Positions 33,774-42,528 of a stretch of DNA of 42,528 nucleotides are shown here, one piece after another (the stretch's first letter is position 1; each line of letters starts with the position of its first letter). Below the pieces are notes generated by a model. It did not search any database. It was not told where the DNA came from and worked only from the letters and a program-made list of their open reading frames with translations. The position numbers were made by a program, and so were the translations under genes. This stretch comes from Burkholderiales bacterium (GTDB lineage Bacteria; Pseudomonadota; Gammaproteobacteria; Burkholderiales; JACMKV01), in assembly GCA_013695435.1 (NCBI GenBank), contig JACDAM010000041.1, positions 1 through 42,528 of the forward strand, read 5' to 3'.

Positions 33774-35147
33774 CTACTGTATCCCCAATCTTTCCATCCG
33801 ATAGCGCAGCGCCCGGAACGTGATTCCCAGCAGCTTCGCCGCCGCCGTGCGGTTGAAGCGGGTCTTGTCGAGCGCCTCGAGTATGGCCTGCTTTTCCATG
33901 CCATCGAGATACTCTTGTAGCGGCAGCTTGCCGCCATTCGGCGCGGCGCTCTGCTGAACGATCGATTCCGGCGGCGAAAGCTGCAGGTCGCAGGTCATGA
34001 TCCGCGAATCCGAGCACAGCGCCAGCGCGCGCTCCAGGATATTTTCGAGCTCGCGCACATTGCCCGGAAAATCGTATTGCGTCAGCGCGCGCAACGCTTC
34101 CTTGTCGAGTTCACACGGCGTGCCGCCGATCGCGCGCGACATGCGTGCCAGAACTGAACGCGTGATCAGGGAAATGTCCTCGCGCATATCGCGCAGCGCA
34201 GGCATTTTGAGCTCGATCACGTTCAGCCGGTAGTACAGATCCTGGCGGAATTTTCCGGTCTCCACGCATTCGCTCAGCGACTGGTGCGTCGCGCTGATGA
34301 TGCGCACGTCGACCTTGTCTTCCTGCGTCGCGCCGACCTTGCGCACCTTCTTTTCCTGGATTGCGCGCAACAGCTTGACCTGCATCAGGATCGGCAAGTC
34401 GGCGACTTCGTCGAGGAACAGCGTCCCGCCGCTGGCGGCCTGAAAAAACCCATCGCGATCGGCCTCGGCGCCGGTAAACGCGCCGCGCCGGTAGCCGAAA
34501 AATTCGCTCTCCATCAGGTTTTCCGGAATCGCGCCGCAATTGACCGGCACGAAAGACTTGTCGCGGCGCGCGCTTTTCTGGTGGATCAAACGCGCCGCAC
34601 GCTCCTTGCCGCTGCCCGATTCGCCGGTGATGTAAACCGGCGCTTCGCTGCGCGACAGCTTTTCGATCAGTTGCCGCACCTGATTCATCGCCGGCGATTC
34701 GCCGAGCAAGGCATTTTCCGTACTGACGATAGCGACATTGGCCTGCGGCAGACTCAACGCGGATTTGACCAGCGTGCGCAGATGTTCGAGCGAGACCGGC
34801 TTGGCGAGATAATCGAAGGCGCCGGCCTTGAGCGCGGCAACGGCGTTTTCGGCGCTGCCGTGCGCCGTAATGCAGGCGACCGGCAAATCGGCGCAATGGG
34901 CGCCGATGTGCTTGACGAGTTCGAGACCATCGCCATCGGGAAGCCGGATATCGGTCAGGCAAAGATCGAAATGCCGCGTTTGCACGAGCTGCATCGCTTC
35001 ACGCAGCGTCATCGCGCGTTCGACTTCCAGACCCATGCGCAGCAGCGTCAACTCGAGCAGCTCGAGAATGTCGGCTTCGTCGTCGACTATCAGCACGGTG
35101 GTCATAGCGCTTGCGGTCCGGCCGCCGCGCTCTTTGCGCTTTTGCAT
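33774..35147 (-). CDS. pilR: Sigma-54-dependent response regulator PilR
   Basis: 457 aa. REC domain: MTTVLIVDDEADILELLELT, acceptor Asp in LCLTDIRLPDGDG, Lys in DYLAKPVSLEHL. AAA+ domain: Walker A GESGSGKERAARLIH, the sigma-54 contact loop GAFTGA and Walker B GGTLFLDEVADLP. Fis-type HTH at the C-terminus: FNRTAAAKLLGITFRALRYR. The kinase neighbour identifies it as PilR, which drives pilin transcription. I place the start at ATG 35147 because GAGGGAG lies five bases upstream and the ATG overlaps the pilS stop as TGATG. ATG at 35105 has no ribosome-binding site; 35162 is also possible. Confidence 0.92.
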   Translation of the reverse strand: MQKRKERGGRTASAMTTVLIVDDEADILELLELTLLRMGLEVERAMTLREAMQLVQTRHFDLCLTDIRLPDGDGLELVKHIGAHCADLPVACITAHGSAENAVAALKAGAFDYLAKPVSLEHLRTLVKSALSLPQANVAIVSTENALLGESPAMNQVRQLIEKLSRSEAPVYITGESGSGKERAARLIHQKSARRDKSFVPVNCGAIPENLMESEFFGYRRGAFTGAEADRDGFFQAASGGTLFLDEVADLPILMQVKLLRAIQEKKVRKVGATQEDKVDVRIISATHQSLSECVETGKFRQDLYYRLNVIELKMPALRDMREDISLITRSVLARMSRAIGGTPCELDKEALRALTQYDFPGNVRELENILERALALCSDSRIMTCDLQLSPPESIVQQSAAPNGGKLPLQEYLDGMEKQAILEALDKTRFNRTAAAKLLGITFRALRYRMERLGIQ

Positions 35148-36805
35148 CACGCTCCCTCGCAAGAAATCATGAAATGCGCGCCGACGTCCGAAGGCACGTA
35201 ATCGAGTGTCGCATTGTTGGCTTCACACACTTCGCGCGCAATCGACAGCCCGAGGCCGGTGCCGCTTGCGGCAGTGGTGAAGAACGGTTCGAACAACTGG
35301 TGTCGCAAGGCTTCGTCAACCCCGGGGCCGTCGTCGATAACGTGTAATTTTACCGCATCACGCCGCGCGGCGTGGGTGATCAAACGTATGCTGGCGTCGT
35401 GACGCCCGCAATAACGCAGCGCGTTGCGGCAGAGATTCCACATCACCTGATTCAAGTGACTGCGGTCGAAGTTGACGACCAGCCCCGTCTCCAGCTCGAG
35501 CTTGAAAATCGTATCGGCAATTTTTTCGATCTGGCAAAACTGTTCGACAAAGGTGCGCAGGTAGTCGCCGACCAGAAAATTTTCGCGGTGCGCGCGGTCG
35601 CGCCAGTTCAGTTTAAGCACTTCGTGCACCATGCGCTCGAGCCGCTGCACGTTGTCGTGAATGATGCAGAGCAAGCGCGCCTGGGTGGGCGAGGCGCCCG
35701 GCTCCTCCTGCAGCAGTTCGGTCGCATGATTGATGGCGCTGAGCGGATTACGAATCTCGTGCGCGATATTGGCGGTGAGCCGTCCGAGCGCCGCCAGCTT
35801 CAATTGCTGCGCCTGGCTTTGCACGCGACTCAAGTCTTCCATAAAAATAACCGCGCCCTGGTGGCGGCTTTTTCCAATCGGAATGAAGCGTGCCGAAATC
35901 GGCGCTTGCGACAGCATGGTGCGCATGGGCTGAGGCCGGGCCTCGGGCTTTTCGCGCCAGAGTTGCAGGCGCTCGGCGAGCGCCGGCGAATAGTCTTCGA
36001 GCATCGCAGCGCCGCGCAAATTCGCAACCGAACCGAGCAAGCGTTCAGCCTGAACGTTGAACTGCCGGATCACGCCGAGCTCATCGACAACCAGCACGCC
36101 GTCGTGCATGTCCTGGATAACCAGTTGATTGACCTGCGCCATGTTCGCCAGATCGATGCCGCGCTGTTCCGCCAACTCCTCGCTGGCAACCGCGTATTTG
36201 GCCAGATTGTAAGCCAGCCAGGCGGTCGCGAAGTAGCCGGTGCTGAGGAGCCCGGCCTGGATATAAAGGGAACTGCTGCCGTCCAGAAACCACACCTCGT
36301 AGGTATGTTCGAACAGCACGACAAGGCTGGCGAGCGCGGCGTGAAATAACGCGAGCCGGCCGCGGCTGATCAAGCCGGCAGCGGCCAGCGACGCGAGCAG
36401 CAAAAGTCCCAGCCCGCTGGTGATGCCGCCGCTTGCGAACATCATTGTGACGATGATGGCGATATCGGCGCTGATCAGCACGCTGAGCTGAAAATCGAGC
36501 CGCGGTTGGCGCACGCGGCACGCGATCAGGCTGGCGACGCCCAGCATCAGATAAGTGATGCTGGCGGATAGAAACAGCGCCGAGTTGCGGGATCCGAACG
36601 AAACGACGTCGTCGAACATCACCGCGCCAAGAAACAACAGCGCCGCGACGAGCAGACGATAGGTATTGAAATAACTGAGCGATCGCCAGTACGAATCGGT
36701 CTGCGGATCGATTTGCGGAATGGCCGGAGCGGCCAGGTCCAGCGGATGCAGCGTCGACGACTTCGCCATCAGCGCGCTACGGGAAGAACGATCGCTATCG
36801 GACAA
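35147..36805 (-). CDS. pilS: Sensor histidine kinase PilS
   Basis: 552 aa. Six membrane helices in the first ~215 residues (YFNTYRLLVAALLFLGAVMF, ITYLMLGVASLIAC, VLISADIAIIVTMMFASG, GLLLLASLAAAGLI, LFHAALASLVVLFEH, AGLLSTGYFATAWLAYNLA) with no large periplasmic domain, as in PilS, which senses pilin in the membrane. Then a PAS domain (IQDMHDGVLVVDELGVIRQF), the phospho-acceptor His in NIAHEIRNPLSAINHATELL and the ATPase motifs NLCRNALRYC, DDGPGVDEALRHQLFEPFFT and GTGLGLSIAREV. One-base stop/start overlap with pilR. Confidence 0.93.
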   Translation of the reverse strand: MSDSDRSSRSALMAKSSTLHPLDLAAPAIPQIDPQTDSYWRSLSYFNTYRLLVAALLFLGAVMFDDVVSFGSRNSALFLSASITYLMLGVASLIACRVRQPRLDFQLSVLISADIAIIVTMMFASGGITSGLGLLLLASLAAAGLISRGRLALFHAALASLVVLFEHTYEVWFLDGSSSLYIQAGLLSTGYFATAWLAYNLAKYAVASEELAEQRGIDLANMAQVNQLVIQDMHDGVLVVDELGVIRQFNVQAERLLGSVANLRGAAMLEDYSPALAERLQLWREKPEARPQPMRTMLSQAPISARFIPIGKSRHQGAVIFMEDLSRVQSQAQQLKLAALGRLTANIAHEIRNPLSAINHATELLQEEPGASPTQARLLCIIHDNVQRLERMVHEVLKLNWRDRAHRENFLVGDYLRTFVEQFCQIEKIADTIFKLELETGLVVNFDRSHLNQVMWNLCRNALRYCGRHDASIRLITHAARRDAVKLHVIDDGPGVDEALRHQLFEPFFTTAASGTGLGLSIAREVCEANNATLDYVPSDVGAHFMISCEGA

Positions 36806-36824
36806 TGGCTTGCGCTAACAGCCG

Positions 36825-37049
36825 TTAATGCAGGCGCCGGTGCTCTTCGGAGCAAAACGACTGCCCCTGCGCCGATATGCTTTCGCTTCTCGGAAGGTGA
36901 ACGCCGCAGTGGCTGCAACGCACCATGTCTTCGCCGCTGACCTGTTGCGCGGATTGCGACGGATCGGGCTTCCGCAATCCCCTGCCGTAGGCTTTCAACA
37001 CCCAGTAAACCAGCAGAAAACCAGCGACCAGCAACAGAAGCTTCATCAC
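36825..37049 (-). CDS. PP0621-family small membrane protein with Cys-rich C-terminus
   Basis: 74 aa. One N-terminal membrane helix (LLLLVAGFLLVYWVLKAYGR), a short linker, and a C-terminal CSHCGVHLPRSES / FCSEEHRR segment that can form a small zinc site (two Cys in CxxC, then Cys and His). This is the layout of the PP0621 family found next to pilS or related genes in proteobacteria; function unknown. It ends 19 bases upstream of the pilS start and is probably co-transcribed. MM start: either Met could initiate. Confidence 0.85.
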   Translation of the reverse strand: MMKLLLLVAGFLLVYWVLKAYGRGLRKPDPSQSAQQVSGEDMVRCSHCGVHLPRSESISAQGQSFCSEEHRRLH

Positions 37050-37111
37050 GCTACGCTTGCTCCGCCAACATGAGAAGAAAAGAAAGAAAAAACCGAAACA
37101 AGTGATCGCTC

Positions 37112-37188
<77 letters not shown>

Positions 37189-37318
37189 TTTCAACAACCG
37201 CACTGACAGCCCGGCCGCCGGCGAAACATGCACCGCCCATGCAGTGAATCACATAAAGCGGGATGACATGAAGCGGATCTTTCAAAAGGATGGGCGATTC
37301 GAATCAAATGCTTCCGAA

Positions 37319-38353
37319 TCAATGCGTCCGCGTGACTGCAAAGTCCGCCAAGTGTAGCAAACAATCCTTGTAATTAGAATGCGGCAGGGTGGCGATCGCG
37401 GCCGCTGCCATGTGCGATTCGACAAGCGCCTGGGCGCGCGCATAATCGAGCGCCCGTGTCTCGTAAATCGCCTCGAGCACCTGCTGGAAATCATTGCGCC
37501 CGCTGCTTTCTATCGCGTGCCGCACGAATTCGGCCTGCGCCGGCGTGCCGTTCTGCATCGCGTAAATCAAGGGCAGCGTAGGCTTACCCTCGGCGAGATC
37601 ATCTCCGAGATTTTTGCCCGTCTCAACGTGATCGCCCGAGTAATCGAGCACGTCGTCGATCAACTGGAAGGCGGTGCCGAGATGCATGCCGTACAGCGCC
37701 ACGCGATCTTCATCGGCGCGTGTCGCAGCGCCGAGGATCGCGCCCAGGCGCATCGCGGCTTCGAACAGCTTCGCGGTCTTGAAACGGATGACCTGAAGGT
37801 AGCTTTGCTCGTCGATCGAGGCATTCCGGCAATTCAACAACTGCAATACCTCGCCTTCGGCGATGATGTTGGTCGCATCGGCCAATTCCCGCATGACGCG
37901 CGGATTGTCGACCGCCAGCATCATCTGGAACGCGCGCGAATACAGGAAGTCGCCGACCAGCACGCTGGCCGGATTGCCGAACAGGGAATTGGCGGTAAGC
38001 TGGCCGCGGCGGAGTTCGGACGCATCGACGACATCGTCGTGCAGCAAGGTCGCGGTATGTATGAATTCGACGACGGCCGCGAGTTCGTGGTGGAATTTGC
38101 CCCGATAACCGAACGCGCCCGCGGCAAGAATGACGAGCGCGGGACGCAGGCGCTTGCCGCCGCTGCCCACGATGTGCTCGGCTACCTCGCGAATCAGCGC
38201 GACTTCCGAGTACAGGCGCGCCCGGATGACACGGTCGACCGCCGTCATATCGTCCGCTATGAAGCGGCGAATCGCTTGCAGGGAATCTATCCTGAAGATG
38301 TCAACTGCGGCGTTTTCGGGCACGGGACGACGAGAGCCGGGGAGAGCAACCAT
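37319..38353 (-). CDS. ispB: Octaprenyl diphosphate synthase (polyprenyl synthase)
   Basis: 344 aa. Makes the long isoprenoid side chain of ubiquinone from farnesyl and isopentenyl diphosphate. Both Asp-rich motifs are intact: LLHDDVVDASELRRG and QLIDDVLDYSGD; GSGGKRLRPALVILAAGAFG binds the diphosphate. Chain length (octaprenyl) is by family and neighbourhood. The ATG at 38353 gives ~20 residues beyond the typical IspB N-terminus (DSLQAIRRFIADDMTAVDR), so the real start may lie at the GTG ten codons inside; neither has a clear ribosome-binding site. Divergent from rplU, the standard arrangement. Confidence 0.95.
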   Translation of the reverse strand: MVALPGSRRPVPENAAVDIFRIDSLQAIRRFIADDMTAVDRVIRARLYSEVALIREVAEHIVGSGGKRLRPALVILAAGAFGYRGKFHHELAAVVEFIHTATLLHDDVVDASELRRGQLTANSLFGNPASVLVGDFLYSRAFQMMLAVDNPRVMRELADATNIIAEGEVLQLLNCRNASIDEQSYLQVIRFKTAKLFEAAMRLGAILGAATRADEDRVALYGMHLGTAFQLIDDVLDYSGDHVETGKNLGDDLAEGKPTLPLIYAMQNGTPAQAEFVRHAIESSGRNDFQQVLEAIYETRALDYARAQALVESHMAAAAIATLPHSNYKDCLLHLADFAVTRTH

Positions 38354-38426
38354 TATACCCAGCCGGTCGCGACGAACGGAAACGCCTGTCGATGCTCGAC
38401 AGGGATAACGACGGGATACAACGATT

Positions 38427-38455
38427 TTGACGCAAAAATTCTTATCCTATAAAAT
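38427..38455 (+). promoter_or_regulatory. Sigma-70 promoter of rplU-rpmA
   Basis: TTGACG (38427-38432) and TAAAAT (38450-38455) are 17 bases apart, in an AT-rich pocket 33 bases before the rplU start; the overlapping TATAAA at 38448 could also serve. A near-consensus promoter fits highly expressed ribosomal protein genes. Confidence 0.75.
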
Positions 38456-38487
38456 GCCCGGTTTGCAAATGTCCGATCGGGGTCGTC

Positions 38488-38808
38488 ATGTACGCGGTGA
38501 TAAAAAGCGGTGGCAAGCAATACCGCGTCGTTTCCGGTGAAAAACTGAAGGTCGAAACAATCTCGCAGGAAGTCGGTGCTGCGATCGTGCTCGATCAGAT
38601 TCTGATGGTCGCCGACGGCGACAAGCTGTCTTTCGGCAATCCGCTGGTTTCCGGCGCAACCATCAAGGCGACGGTTATATCGCACGGCCGCGGCGAGAAG
38701 ATAAAAATCTTTAAAATGCGCCGGCGCAAGCACTATCGCAAGACGCAAGGGCATCGCCAGAATTACACCGAAATCCAGATCGACAGCATTTCGGCCGAGC
38801 AAGGATAA
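38488..38808 (+). CDS. rplU: Ribosomal protein bL21
   Basis: 106 aa. Large-subunit protein that binds 23S r[23 protein letters not shown] is the invariant start of bL21, and [20 protein letters not shown] followed by YTEIQIDSI is its RNA-binding C-terminus. First gene of rplU-rpmA-obgE, with rpmA three bases downstream. Confidence 0.98.
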   Translation: MYAVIKSGGKQYRVVSGEKLKVETISQEVGAAIVLDQILMVADGDKLSFGNPLVSGATIKATVISHGRGEKIKIFKMRRRKHYRKTQGHRQNYTEIQIDSISAEQG

Positions 38809-38811
38809 ACC

Positions 38812-39069
38812 ATGGCACACAAGAAAGCCGGTGGAAGTTCGCGCAACGGCCGCGATTCCAATCCGAAGATGCTCGGCGTCAAGGCCTACGGCGGCGAGTT
38901 GATCCCCGCAGGCAGCATCATCATTCGCCAGCGCGGGACCAAGGTTCACGCGGGCGGCAATGTTGGCATGGGCAAGGACCATACGCTATTCGCGAAAATC
39001 GATGGCAAAGTCGAGTTCTCGGTCAAAGGCGGGCAAAAGCGCAAGGTCGTGAGCATCGTGCCGGCCTGA
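38812..39069 (+). CDS. rpmA: Ribosomal protein bL27
   Basis: 85 aa. The N-terminus [20 protein letters not shown], which reaches the peptidyl-transferase centre, is intact and has no cleavable extension. [20 protein letters not shown] and [20 protein letters not shown] complete the family pattern. A strong terminator follows. Confidence 0.98.
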   Translation: MAHKKAGGSSRNGRDSNPKMLGVKAYGGELIPAGSIIIRQRGTKVHAGGNVGMGKDHTLFAKIDGKVEFSVKGGQKRKVVSIVPA

Positions 39070-39090
39070 AATCCGGTCGCCGCACCGACA

Positions 39091-39118
39091 AGCCCTGTCG
39101 CCGGCGACAGGGCTTTTT
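39091..39118 (+). terminator. Intrinsic terminator after rpmA
   Basis: AGCCCTGTCG-CCGG-CGACAGGGCT, a perfect 10-bp stem with a 4-base loop, followed by TTTTT. It separates the ribosomal-protein pair from obgE, which may depend on read-through or on its own promoter in the following 50 bases. Confidence 0.9.
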
Positions 39119-39175
39119 TGTTTGTAGCGGCACTTTTGCCTGGCGTTCGGTTGGCGTCAGTCAAGGCGTAATTGA

Positions 39176-41403
<2,228 letters not shown>

Positions 41404-41425
41404 CAGGTCTTAAAAAAATCAGTTG

Positions 41426-41510
41426 TCATTCCCGCGCAGGCGGGAATCCAGGGTTTCCCTTAACTATCTGTTTCTAATAGCTTCTGGATTCTCGCTTGCG
41501 CGGGAACGAC
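41426..41510. repeat. Inverted pair of REP-like repeats between proB and the cfa-type gene
   Basis: Copy 1 (41426-41452) has the palindrome ATTCCCGC-GCAG-GCGGGAAT and then CCAG. Copy 2 (41484-41510), on the other strand, is the same unit with a few changes (GTTCCCGC-GCAA-GCGAGAAT). Units with ATTCCC...GGGAAT arms are dispersed in many proteobacterial genomes. The pair is placed between convergent genes, where it could form one large hairpin and stop transcription from both sides. Confidence 0.75.
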
Positions 41511-42528
41511 ACCGGAGGCTCACGCCGGCAAGCGAATCGATTAGCGGGCATCCAAACCGCGCCCGACGCTACTCCCGTATCCCTCGTCCCTGGTGAACGT
41601 TCGTATAAATACTCGCGCGTCAGAGGGAAATTGAAGCGGCCATCCGGCAGCGGTTTGCCGCCCAGGACCTGATAGATCGACATCCAGCCGCGCTCGAACG
41701 CGTGCGCCGAACCCGCCATGTAAATGCGCCAGATACGGAATTTCTTTTCCCCGACCAGCGCGATCGCCTCGCGTTTGCCGGCTTCCAGCCGATCGACCCA
41801 ATGCCACAAGGTTTTCGCGTAATGCTGCTGCAGGCATTCGACGTCCCAGCATTCCAGCCGCTGCTCCGACATGGCCGCCATCGCTTTCGACACATGGACG
41901 AGTTCGCCGCCCGGAAAAACATATTCGTCGATGAATTCGCCAATGCCGCTGCCGAGCCGGTCGTTATCGGTCGAGCTGAGCGTGATGCCGTGATTCAGGA
42001 TCAAACCGCCAGGTTCGAGCAGACGATAAATCTTGCCGAAATAAAGCGGCAGATTCTTTTCCCCGACGTGCTCGAACATGCCGACGCTGGCAATCTTGTC
42101 GAAGCGTTCGTGCTCAGACAGATCGCGATAATCGAGCAGCCGCACTTCGCACAACCCTGACAGGCCGAGTTCGGCGATTTGCTGCTGAACGTAGCGACAC
42201 TGGTTTTCGCTCAGCGTGATGCCGGTCGCTTTCACGCCGTAGTGCCGCGCAGCCCACAGGATCAATGCGCCCCAGCCGCAGCCGATATCGAGGAATCGTT
42301 CGCCCGCCCGCAGATTCAGCTTGTTGCAATTATGAGCCAGCTTTTGCGCCTGCGCCTGATCGAGGCTGTCGTCGGGATGGCGAAAATAAGCGCACGAATA
42401 CACGCGCTGGCGATCGAGCCATAGCGCGTAAAATTCGTCGGCGACATCGTAATGATACTGGATCGCCTCGCGATCGCCGGGGCGCGAATGGCGCCACCAT
42501 GCCGCGTTGACCCTGCCGCGCGTGAAAT
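41474..42528 (-). CDS. cfa: Cyclopropane-fatty-acyl-phospholipid synthase family methyltransferase (5' end beyond window)
   Basis: At least 351 aa; the frame stays open to the window edge (…QYHYDVADEFYALWLDRQRV before YSCAYF), so the GTG at 42403 is internal. SAM binding: FLDIGCGWGALILWAARHYG and ATGITLSENQC. Family motifs: YSCAYFRHPDDSLDQAQAQK and MFEHVGEKNLPLYFGKIYRL. The enzyme methylates membrane lipid double bonds to cyclopropanes, or belongs to a close relative. The last ~40 residues after FNFPLTREYLYE do not look like the family; the final PVSFPRKRESRSY is the translation of a REP-like repeat, so the original stop has been lost. Confidence 0.92.
   Translation of the reverse strand, partial: FTRGRVNAAWWRHSRPGDREAIQYHYDVADEFYALWLDRQRVYSCAYFRHPDDSLDQAQAQKLAHNCNKLNLRAGERFLDIGCGWGALILWAARHYGVKATGITLSENQCRYVQQQIAELGLSGLCEVRLLDYRDLSEHERFDKIASVGMFEHVGEKNLPLYFGKIYRLLEPGGLILNHGITLSSTDNDRLGSGIGEFIDEYVFPGGELVHVSKAMAAMSEQRLECWDVECLQQHYAKTLWHWVDRLEAGKREAIALVGEKKFRIWRIYMAGSAHAFERGWMSIYQVLGGKPLPDGRFNFPLTREYLYERSPGTRDTGVASGAVWMPANRFACRREPPVSFPRKRESRSY

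Overview
The window is chromosomal DNA of a betaproteobacterium. This rests on gene order and families seen here: the run nrdR-ribD-ribE-ribBX-ribH-nusB-thiL-(pgpA)-pncC-recA-recX-alaS, the ispB / rplU-rpmA-obgE-proB locus, ampD beside a PilS/PilR pair, a PhaM-type polyhydroxyalkanoate granule protein, a PP0621-family membrane protein and an AlgP-like Lys/Ala-rich protein. DNA is GC-rich. I cannot name the order or genus. There is no rRNA, CRISPR, phage or complete IS; most of the window is housekeeping.

Layout. 1-4.1 kb (+): a secreted protein with repeated DUF11/DUF7933-like modules, a gene-poor stretch of about 1.1 kb, then a secreted HExxH metallopeptidase. 4.2-15.8 kb (-): one long co-directional block that links dNTP control (nrdR), riboflavin synthesis (ribD, ribE, ribBX, ribH), antitermination (nusB), thiamine diphosphate synthesis (thiL), NMN salvage (pncC), recombination (recA, recX) and alaS. 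It carries three irregularities: a methyltransferase gene between ribE and ribD, a short relic of pgpA, and a small lipoprotein gene between recX and alaS that lacks a canonical start codon. 16.1-19.1 kb: a TRAP transporter whose membrane genes (dctQM, +) converge on its TakP-like binding protein (-). 19.3-22.5 kb: pmbA/tldE, a 366-bp MITE-like element with 30-bp terminal inverted repeats and a TAA duplication, a short PhaM-like protein, a DUF4864 protein and a divergent Slp-like protein.

22.8-27.3 kb (+): a signalling pair made of an HDOD-GAF histidine kinase followed by a REC-PAS-GGDEF-EAL response regulator. The regulator's reading frame also begins without ATG/GTG/TTG, but with an AUC at ideal distance from a Shine-Dalgarno. 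27.5-33 kb (-): the Lys/Ala-rich DNA-binding-like protein and the class Ia ribonucleotide reductase genes nrdA and nrdB. A probable NrdR box pair lies upstream of nrdA, so the nrdR gene at 15.4 kb probably controls this locus. A dispersed palindromic repeat is inserted in frame inside nrdA. 33-37 kb (-): ampD, pilR, pilS (sigma-54 type IV pilus control), a PP0621-family gene and tRNA-Pro(CGG). 37.3-41.4 kb: ispB (-) divergent from rplU-rpmA-obgE-proB (+). 41.4 kb to the end: inverted REP-like repeats and a cyclopropane-fatty-acid synthase-type gene (-), cut by the window edge, whose C-terminus is encoded by one repeat copy.

Most notable: the in-frame palindrome in nrdA, the two SD-AUC starts, the pgpA relic, the MITE-like element inserted just upstream of pmbA, and the HDOD-kinase / c-di-GMP regulator pair. 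I found no defence system or clearly undescribed multi-gene machinery.
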